The position numbers and the translations under genes are program-made. A DNA stretch of 32,297 nucleotides from Planktothrix serta PCC 8927 (GTDB lineage Bacteria > Cyanobacteriota > Cyanobacteriia > Cyanobacteriales > Microcoleaceae): positions 33,297 to 65,593 of the forward strand of contig NZ_LR734880.1 of NCBI RefSeq assembly GCF_900010725.2. The letters are read 5' to 3'. This document shows, in pieces, positions 26,708 through 32,297 of the stretch. Every line of letters starts with the position of its first letter. The stretch's first letter is position 1. The notes under the pieces are model-generated. The model was not told the DNA's origin. It worked only from the letters and a program-made list of their open reading frames with translations, and searched no databases.

Positions 26708-26743
26708 GGGTGTTTTGATCAAACTTATATGTTCGTCTCTACG

Positions 26744-26772
26744 ACCCTAGCACAGCGATCGCCCAATGTCAA
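26744..26772 (-). promoter_or_regulatory. Promoter of the aroF leader
   Basis: On the minus strand TTGACA (26772-26767) is a perfect -35 box, followed after exactly 17 nt by TAGGGT (26749-26744) as a -10 box with 4 of 6 consensus bases. The spacer contains a HIP1 octamer. Transcription would begin near 26737, just before leader peptide 1. A MITE-like arm lies about 10 bp upstream of the -35 box. Confidence 0.7.
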
Positions 26773-26781
26773 GCGATCTCT

Positions 26782-26810
26782 GTAGGGTGTGTAAGCGCAG
26801 CGCACGCACC
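26782..26810. repeat. Solo arm of the GTAGGGTGCGTAAGCG repeat
   Basis: GTAGGGTGTGTAAGCGCAGC followed by GCACGCACC matches the left arm of copies A and B (15483, 16255) without a core or right arm. It lies between the aroF promoter and def. Confidence 0.75.
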
Positions 26811-26887
26811 AACCCTCTTTTAATTGTTAAAATCCATTAAGATAAAAGAAGAACCATATTGTTTTAGAAGTTAAGAGCAACCTTTCC

Positions 26888-27451
26888 ATGACATCACAAG
26901 TTTTAGTTGAAAAGAAAAAGTTAGAAAAACCGCCCTTTGAGATCCATTATTTAGGCGATCGCGCCTTAAGAGCCCAGGCTAAACGAGTTTCCCGAATTGA
27001 TGATGAAATTCGCAAACTCGTGCGGGAGATGTTACAAACCATGTATAGTGCGGATGGTATTGGTTTAGCCGCGCCCCAAGTCGCCGTTAATAAACAGGTA
27101 ATTGTCATTGACTGCGAACCCGATAACGCTGCTAACCCGCCATTAGTATTAATTAATCCCACGATTATTAAAAGCAGTGCTGAAATTTCACCCTTTCAAG
27201 AAGGCTGTTTAAGTATTCCGGGGGTGTATATGGATGTGACTCGCCCGGACGTGGTAGAAGTATCATTTAAAGATGAAAATGGCAGACCTCGAACCCTTCG
27301 CGCTACGGAATTATTAGGTCGCGCTATTCAACATGAACTAGATCATTTGAATGGGGTTTTATTTGTAGATCGAGTCGAGAATCAATTGGCATTAAATGAA
27401 GAGTTAGCCAAACATAAATTCTCACCCAAAGCTGTTAAACCCATTAAATAA
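26888..27451 (+). CDS. def: Peptide deformylase
   Basis: A metalloenzyme that removes the formyl group from the initiator methionine of new proteins in the cytoplasm. All three catalytic motifs are present: GIGLAAPQV near residue 58, EGCLSIPG near 110 (metal-binding Cys) and QHELDHLNG near 150 (two metal His and the catalytic Glu). The 187-residue length, with a basic C-terminal tail, is typical of bacterial type 1 enzymes. It is divergent from aroF with the attenuator region between. A small membrane-protein gene begins 17 bp downstream and is probably cotranscribed. Confidence 0.96.
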   Translation: MTSQVLVEKKKLEKPPFEIHYLGDRALRAQAKRVSRIDDEIRKLVREMLQTMYSADGIGLAAPQVAVNKQVIVIDCEPDNAANPPLVLINPTIIKSSAEISPFQEGCLSIPGVYMDVTRPDVVEVSFKDENGRPRTLRATELLGRAIQHELDHLNGVLFVDRVENQLALNEELAKHKFSPKAVKPIK

Positions 27452-27467
27452 TATAGGATAATTCGAC

Positions 27468-27671
27468 ATGGTTGGCACTCCAAAAAGCATGGTTTTGTTA
27501 TTAGGGTCTTGTGTGGCTGCGATCGCCGCAGTCGGTTCAGTTTTTGAACTTTCTTCGGGAGTTCCCCAACTCGGAAGTTTAACCACCAGTATTATTTTAG
27601 CCTTGAGTATTCCATTAGGTGTGTTTCTATTTTTTGCCGCCGTCAAAGATGCTCAAATGAATCAAGAATAA
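27468..27671 (+). CDS. Small two-helix membrane protein
   Basis: A 67-residue protein with two hydrophobic helices, about residues 7-25 (SMVLLLGSCVAAIAAVGSVF) and 38-58 (LTTSIILALSIPLGVFLFFA), joined by a short polar loop (ELSSGVPQLGS) and ending in a charged tail (VKDAQMNQE). I do not recognise the family; it has the size of small thylakoid proteins but does not match PsbZ. It starts 17 bp after def and is probably in the same transcript. A cluster of palindromic repeats follows directly. Confidence 0.6.
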   Translation: MVGTPKSMVLLLGSCVAAIAAVGSVFELSSGVPQLGSLTTSIILALSIPLGVFLFFAAVKDAQMNQE

Positions 27672-27675
27672 CCTC

Positions 27676-27828
27676 GTAGTAAGCCCTTCAGGGCTTCATC
27701 CCCCGACTTCGTAGTAAGCCCTTCAGGGCTTCATCCCCTAAACTTAACACTAATAAATTAAATTTATTGTTATTGATGTTAGGTTTTGCTGCTAAGTCTA
27801 GGGAAGAAAGCCCTGAAGGGCTTACTAC
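27676..27828. repeat. GTAG-type REP palindromes, two direct and one inverted
   Basis: GTAGTAAGCCCTTCAGGGCT followed by TCATCCCC occurs at 27676 and 27711 (35-bp spacing), and an inverted copy lies at 27801-27828. Each carries the palindrome AAGCCCT-TC-AGGGCTT preceded by GTAG, the layout of REP sequences used by REP-associated transposases. The two-direct-plus-inverted arrangement can fold into a large hairpin downstream of the def transcript. Confidence 0.8.
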
Positions 27829-27844
27829 TTTTAGGAGTGTTAAA

Positions 27845-27960
27845 AGCCTTGAAATAAATTTCAGGCTCAAAGGGAAAACCCGTTAAAACGGGTTAATGAA
27901 GAACAGTCTTAGTCATCTTTAGATGACTTCAGCTATTAGCCCGAACTTTAGTTCAGGGTA
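27845..27960. repeat. Diverged copy of the 4570-5022 hairpin repeat
   Basis: AGCCTTGAAATAAATTTCAGGCT-like entry hairpin (in part), AACCCGTT-AA-AACGGGTT at 27877-27894, AGTCATCT-TT-AGATGACT at 27911-27928, and CCCGAACT-TT-AGTTCAGGG at the end. The stems match the units at 4570-5022 in kind and order only partly, and their bases differ in a pairing-preserving way. The 416-bp spacer 27672-28087 otherwise holds only a CTTCGTGTCTTTGTGGTT string near 28028. Confidence 0.7.
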
Positions 27961-28087
27961 TTAATGGTTGAAGTTGGCAAATTTAAACTTTACATCCTAA
28001 TTTTTTTAACTAGGGTTCCTCCTTTCTTCGTGTCTTCGTGTCTTTGTGGTTCCAATCTCTTATGGACGAAGGTATTGTTTTAATCCC

Positions 28088-29926
28088 CTAACTCTGTTGC
28101 CAAATTTTAATTGTTCCATCTCCATGACTACTAGCGAGAGTCTGACCATCGGGGGTAATAAAAGTAACGGAATAAATTGCACCGCCTTGAGGATTTAAAC
28201 TATCAATTAATTCTCCAGTATGTAAATTCCAGATATTAATTGTTTGATCAGAGCTACCACTGGCTATTCTATTACCATCGGGACTAATAGCAACGGTATA
28301 AACGCAATTTTTATGGTGATTTAACGTGCGGAGGAGTTGACCTTTTTGCAAATTCCAAATAAAGAGTTTACCATCATCGCTACTGGTGACAATAAATTGA
28401 TTATTGGGACTAATGGCTAAAGAGCGGATATAAGATCGTTGAATTAAAGTTCGGCAAATTTTCATATTTCTTAAATCCCAAATAATCACTCGTTTATCCC
28501 TTCCCGAACTAACAATAAAATCCCAATTGGAAGTCATATCGACACAATCAACCTCGCCAGAATGTTTATACAAAGTTCTCAGGTTTTCTCCGGTGGCGAC
28601 TTTCCATAACTGCACGGTATAATCCCAACTTCCACTAATTAAATTTTCGCCATCGGGAGTAAATTTTAAACTGGTAATATAATGGGAATGAACCTTAATA
28701 GTTTTAATTAATGCTCCGGTTTTTAAATTCCAGAGTTTTATGGTATTATCACAACTGCCACTGGCTATTAAGGACTGATTGGGATTAATAGCAACGGCAT
28801 AAATATGATCTTGATGTCCTAAAAAACTGTGTAACAGTTCTCCAGTTTGAGGATTTAAAACTTTAACACTTTTATCTTTACTTCCAGTGACTAAAATTTG
28901 ACCGTTGGTGCTGATAGTACAGCAAAAAATATTAGCTGAATGTGCTTTTATAGTTTGGATACAATTCCATTGGGGGAGTGTGGGGAGAGCTTCATTGATT
29001 TTTTGAGCATCTCTAAGCATCACATTAATTTCTTGAACTGCATTAATATTCCCTTGTTTAGAATATAAATCGGAAGCATCTAATAAATTATCAATGGCTG
29101 CCTGTTTTTGACCTAATTTAAAATAAGCAATTCCGCGATAGTGATAAGCATCTGCATAAGTGGGTTTTAGTTGTAGTGCTTTCGTATAGTTTTTAATAGC
29201 TGAAATATAATCTTCCTGTTGTTCGGCACAATTCAACCCAGATTCTAGGTAAAAATCAGGATTATTGGTTAAGCCTTTTAAGAAATTTCTTAGACCGTCG
29301 CCATAATGTAAGTCATTAATCTGCAATTTAACAATACTGTGATTTTGATAATATTCTAAACTGATTTCTTTTTGTTCAATGCGCTTCTGAAGTAAACGAG
29401 CAGGAAGGAAACCTGCAATAATCGCAGAATAATCAGATTTAAACTCATCAAATTTAACAATAGTCTGAGAATTAGAATAAATTAAGATACAAACAATAGC
29501 TTGATTTTTAGTAATTTCTTCCCAACTCACCCACCATTGCGCCATTGTTGGAGAACTATAGCGAGTTTTTACTTGAATTCCGATCGAATAATCCGTACTC
29601 ATACGGAGATCAATGCGACCATCGCCACTTTCTGGGATAATTTCATAGTTAATATTACCGATAAAATCCCCTAAATATTTCTTAACGATTTCTTCTCCAA
29701 GTTTCCCCATCATCGTATTTCTGAAAACCACTTGCGGGTCAGCTTTGCGATATTTTCTAACCATATCCCAAGCGTGTTGACGAATGGGGTTTAAGTCCTG
29801 ACCCGAAAGGGTTTTAATCTCTCCATAGATTCCCTGTCTTTCATAACAGAGTAAACTATTTAATCCATTCTTGAGGCGATGAATAAACTCGGCTTGTTTG
29901 TCTTTGAGATAATCATTCATGTACAT
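28088..29926 (-). CDS. PD-(D/E)XK nuclease-TPR-WD40 fusion
   Basis: A 612-residue, three-part protein. Residues ~70-175 form a DUF4365/Mrr-like PD-(D/E)XK nuclease domain: conserved Glu in GEEIVKKYL (78-79), Asp106 in GDGRIDLRM and Q118-x-K120 in IGIQVKTRY. Residues ~230-300 contain TPR helices (AIKNYTKALQLKPTYADAYH, YRGIAYFKLGQKQAAID). From ~325 to the end there are seven WD40 repeats (ASGSCDNTIKLWN, ASGSSDQTINIWN and others), enough for one complete propeller. No membrane segment is seen. The layout suggests a nuclease whose activity is gated by a protein-binding sensor, as in some conflict systems; the target is unknown. A second ATG two codons in (29920) is an equally possible start. Confidence 0.85.
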   Translation of the reverse strand: MYMNDYLKDKQAEFIHRLKNGLNSLLCYERQGIYGEIKTLSGQDLNPIRQHAWDMVRKYRKADPQVVFRNTMMGKLGEEIVKKYLGDFIGNINYEIIPESGDGRIDLRMSTDYSIGIQVKTRYSSPTMAQWWVSWEEITKNQAIVCILIYSNSQTIVKFDEFKSDYSAIIAGFLPARLLQKRIEQKEISLEYYQNHSIVKLQINDLHYGDGLRNFLKGLTNNPDFYLESGLNCAEQQEDYISAIKNYTKALQLKPTYADAYHYRGIAYFKLGQKQAAIDNLLDASDLYSKQGNINAVQEINVMLRDAQKINEALPTLPQWNCIQTIKAHSANIFCCTISTNGQILVTGSKDKSVKVLNPQTGELLHSFLGHQDHIYAVAINPNQSLIASGSCDNTIKLWNLKTGALIKTIKVHSHYITSLKFTPDGENLISGSWDYTVQLWKVATGENLRTLYKHSGEVDCVDMTSNWDFIVSSGRDKRVIIWDLRNMKICRTLIQRSYIRSLAISPNNQFIVTSSDDGKLFIWNLQKGQLLRTLNHHKNCVYTVAISPDGNRIASGSSDQTINIWNLHTGELIDSLNPQGGAIYSVTFITPDGQTLASSHGDGTIKIWQQS

Positions 29927-30015
29927 GGATCTTTCAATTCCCTCTGACTTGGTGCAATCCCTGGTTTCATTTTAATTGATTGGGGTTATAAATAAAAAAA
30001 ATAGAGGTGCTGGCG

Positions 30016-30666
30016 CTAGGATGGATTACCTGACAAAGTTTTGATCCAGGTTCTAAATTGTTTCATAGTGGCATTTCGTCCTGATGTTTGAATTTGTTGT
30101 AAATATTGAGGAAGAATATCCGTTAAGGGTAAATTGGGGAATGTGGGACTGTATTGTGTTTTTTGATAGTCTCCATTTTGCAAAATATAAATTTTTAAGA
30201 TGCTGTTTTCAAACCGCCAGAGTTCGGGAACACCTAACGTGGCATAAATATAAGGATGGGTACGGGAAGTAATATCAATTTCTAAGGCTAAATCTGGAGG
30301 CGGGTCAACCGTTAAATCTAATCGTTTTTTATTTATGACTAAGGCTTCATTTTGAATATAAAAACAGTTATCGGGTTCTATTCCTTGCTGCATGAGTTGA
30401 TTTTTGAAAGTCGTAGAACCCAAAGGAAAAAATTCGATATCGAGTTCTTCTAGTAACGCTTTAATTAAATCACTCACTAATTCTTTACTAGATTCGTGTT
30501 CAGGTAAAGGAGTCATAATTTCTAAGGTTCCATTTGCATAAGCAATTCGAGATGAACGATGTTCGCCTAATTCTTCTAATAGGGTTTCAAATTCTTGCCA
30601 AGTAATATTATTCAAGAATACGGTTTGTCCGGGGGGAACTGTGATCCGATTTAGTTCTAACAACAT
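30016..30666 (-). CDS. Uma2-family (DUF820) PD-(D/E)XK nuclease-like protein
   Basis: A 216-residue Uma2-family protein, of a different subgroup from the one at 15630. Visible motifs are WQEFETLLEELGEHRSSRIA, YANGTLEIMTPLPEHE, then EPDNCFYIQNE (PD motif), DPPPDLALEIDITSRT (catalytic Glu region) and GVPELWRFENSILKIY. The length is normal for the family and the start ATG is at 30666. It lies downstream of nothing obviously related, with 89 bp to the nuclease-TPR-WD40 gene on the same strand. The family is expanded in cyanobacteria and its function has not been settled. Confidence 0.85.
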   Translation of the reverse strand: MLLELNRITVPPGQTVFLNNITWQEFETLLEELGEHRSSRIAYANGTLEIMTPLPEHESSKELVSDLIKALLEELDIEFFPLGSTTFKNQLMQQGIEPDNCFYIQNEALVINKKRLDLTVDPPPDLALEIDITSRTHPYIYATLGVPELWRFENSILKIYILQNGDYQKTQYSPTFPNLPLTDILPQYLQQIQTSGRNATMKQFRTWIKTLSGNPS

Positions 30667-30859
30667 TGTTAAACCTTCTGTAACAATTAGGATAAATTAA
30701 GTTAAGCCTAGTTTAAATTGTAGAATAAATTCCGCCTTTCCTGCCTAAGCGACTTGATTATCCGCAATGAGAATTCCATAAATGCCCCTTTTATGGCAAT
30801 CTATTAGTTAATAGGAGACACCATTCTGATCGCTTATTGAGATAAATCTATTATTAACC

Positions 30860-32080
30860 ATGCAAACTTTACCTGTTCCAACCCAACCTACATCCGATCA
30901 AACCCCGGTGGATACGATGATTCACCGTCGCCAAACCCGTCCCGTCCAGGTGGGGACTGTTACCATTGGAGGGGGTCATCCCGTTGTTGTCCAATCGATG
31001 ATTAATGAAGATACGCTGGATATTGAAGGAGCGACGGCGGCGGTGCGTCGTCTGCATGAAATCGGTTGTGAAATTGTGCGGGTGACAGTTCCGAGTATAG
31101 GTCATGCTACCGCCGTTAGCAAAATTAAACAGAAATTAGTGGAAACTTATCAACCTGTTCCTTTGGTGGCGGATGTTCATCATAACGGGATGAAAATTGC
31201 TCTGGAAGTGGCAAAATATGTAGATAAAGTGCGAATTAATCCAGGGTTATATGTATTTGAAAAACCTAAAAGCGATCGCACCGAATATACTCAATCTGAA
31301 TTTGATGAAATTGGTGATAAAATTAGGCAAACTTTAGAACCCTTAGTGGTTTCTTTGCGTGATCAAGGGAAAGCGATGCGAATAGGGGTAAATCATGGTT
31401 CTTTAGCCGAAAGAATGTTATTTACTTATGGGGATACTCCAGAAGGCATGGTAGAATCGGCGTTAGAATTTATTAAAATCTGTGAATCTTTGGATTTTCA
31501 GAATATTGTTATTTCTATGAAAGCTTCACGGGTTCCGGTGATGGTAGCGGCGAACCGTTTAATGGTGAAACGGATGGATGAATTAGGGATGGATTATCCC
31601 TTACATTTAGGGGTAACAGAAGCCGGAGATGGAGAATATGGTCGGATTAAATCAACGGCCGGAATTGGGACGTTATTAGCAGCAGGAATTGGCGATACTA
31701 TTCGGGTTTCTTTAACCGAAGCGCCTGAAAAAGAAATTCCCGTTTGTTATAGTATTCTGCAAGCGTTAGGACTGCGGAAAACGATGGTGGAATATGTCGC
31801 CTGTCCGTCCTGCGGTCGCACTTTATTTAACTTAGAAGAAGTGTTGCATCAAGTCCGCGAAGCGACTAAACATTTAACGGGTTTAGATATTGCGGTGATG
31901 GGATGTATTGTTAATGGCCCCGGAGAAATGGCCGATGCTGATTATGGTTATGTTGGCAAACAACCGGGTTTTATTTCCCTGTATCGCGGTCGAGAGGAAA
32001 TTAAAAAAGTTCCAGAAACCCAAGGGGTAGAAGAATTAATTAACTTAATCAAAACGGATGGCCGTTGGGTTGAGCCTTGA
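30860..32080 (+). CDS. ispG: 4-hydroxy-3-methylbut-2-enyl diphosphate synthase (ferredoxin)
   Basis: IspG (GcpE) reductively converts ME-cPP to HMBPP in the MEP isoprenoid pathway, which supplies carotenoids, phytol and quinone tails; in cyanobacteria ferredoxin is the electron donor. The 406-residue protein is full length. The N-terminal TIM barrel starts with the signature [20 protein letters not shown]. The C-terminal [4Fe-4S] domain has ligands in [13 protein letters not shown] and [20 protein letters not shown]. The start ATG at 30860 gives the polar extension [17 protein letters not shown] seen on cyanobacterial forms. It stands alone on the plus strand. Confidence 0.96.
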   Translation: MQTLPVPTQPTSDQTPVDTMIHRRQTRPVQVGTVTIGGGHPVVVQSMINEDTLDIEGATAAVRRLHEIGCEIVRVTVPSIGHATAVSKIKQKLVETYQPVPLVADVHHNGMKIALEVAKYVDKVRINPGLYVFEKPKSDRTEYTQSEFDEIGDKIRQTLEPLVVSLRDQGKAMRIGVNHGSLAERMLFTYGDTPEGMVESALEFIKICESLDFQNIVISMKASRVPVMVAANRLMVKRMDELGMDYPLHLGVTEAGDGEYGRIKSTAGIGTLLAAGIGDTIRVSLTEAPEKEIPVCYSILQALGLRKTMVEYVACPSCGRTLFNLEEVLHQVREATKHLTGLDIAVMGCIVNGPGEMADADYGYVGKQPGFISLYRGREEIKKVPETQGVEELINLIKTDGRWVEP

Positions 32081-32100
32081 GGGATAGCTAATTTCTATTG

Positions 32101-32180
32101 AGGGGCGGGTTTAGTCAGATTATTGCTCAGAATTGAAGATAATTACAGAACCCGCCCCTACATTTTGTTGTTGAAAAAAT
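32101..32180. repeat. 80-bp GGGGCGGGTTT MITE, copy 1
   Basis: AGGGGCGGGTTTAGTCAGAT starts the unit and AACCCGCCCCTACATTTTGT is near its end, so the ends are inverted (GGGGCGGGTT/AACCCGCCCC). It begins 20 bp after ispG and may serve as its terminator hairpin. Copy 2 is nearly identical. Confidence 0.85.
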
Positions 32181-32217
32181 GCGATCGCATTTGAGCAATA
32201 ATCAACAATTAAACCGT

Positions 32218-32297
32218 AGGGGCGGGTTTAGTCAGATTATTGGTTAGAATTGAAGATAATTACAGAACCCGCCCCTACATTTTGTTGTGGAAAAAAT
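32218..32297. repeat. 80-bp GGGGCGGGTTT MITE, copy 2 (reaches window edge)
   Basis: Direct repeat of the previous unit, differing at about four positions (GGTTAG for GCTCAG, GTGG for GTTG) and separated from it by 37 bp that contain a HIP1 octamer. It runs to the last base of the window and may continue. Confidence 0.85.

Noticed and set aside
26947-27162. 71-residue minus-strand frame within def
   Set aside because: Antisense shadow of a clear peptide deformylase with all three motifs.
27468-27671. PsbZ-like photosystem II protein
   Set aside because: Size and two helices fit, but the sequence shares none of the PsbZ pattern I remember, so it is left as an unknown membrane protein.

Overview
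The window is chromosomal DNA from a cyanobacterium, probably a low-GC filamentous one of the Planktothrix/Oscillatoria/Microcoleus kind. This placement is inferred. The evidence is about 20 HIP1 octamers (GCGATCGC), a cyanobacterial-type arginine dihydrolase (ArgZ/AgrE), a CxxC/His61 copper chaperone of the cyanobacterial Atx1 type, two Uma2-family genes, large WD40 proteins and many short palindromic repeats.

Layout. 1-3175: an HTH antitoxin-like gene without a visible toxin, then argZ on the minus strand. 3176-6000: a coiled-coil/DUF697-like protein, three tandem ~170-bp hairpin-rich repeat units beside a Y1 (HUH) transposase gene, and a small antitoxin-like gene followed by a broken partner. 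6547-9939: a large hybrid histidine kinase with CBS domains and degenerate receiver domains. 10111-15398: three tandem secreted alpha/beta hydrolase paralogues (DUF1400 type). 15483-16485: a Uma2 nuclease gene between two direct copies of a MITE-like element, one of which has its arms duplicated symmetrically. 16490-19393: an exported GHL10-type glycosidase-like protein. 19772-23283: a membrane-anchored HTH/ATPase-remnant/WD40 protein, divergent from a zinc-ribbon phospholipase-D-fold protein across a palindromic operator. 23401-27671: housekeeping genes (thrB, a small conserved gene, atx1, aroF, def) plus an internally deleted IS200/IS605-type element. 27672-32297: more palindromic repeats, a PD-(D/E)XK nuclease-TPR-WD40 fusion, a second Uma2 gene, ispG, and two 80-bp MITE copies.

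The most striking finding lies upstream of aroF (minus strand, 26428-26772). A promoter with a perfect TTGACA -35 box is followed by two consecutive attenuator modules. Each has a short ORF with a dense run of Tyr/Phe/Trp codons (YYFYFW; YFYGFYFW), then an intrinsic terminator whose 5' arm can instead pair with the last codons of the leader ORF. The aroF product is a core-only DAHP synthase without a visible regulatory domain, so control may have moved from allostery to tandem ribosome-mediated attenuation. The two WD40/nuclease loci are candidate conflict systems, but this is inferred from architecture only.
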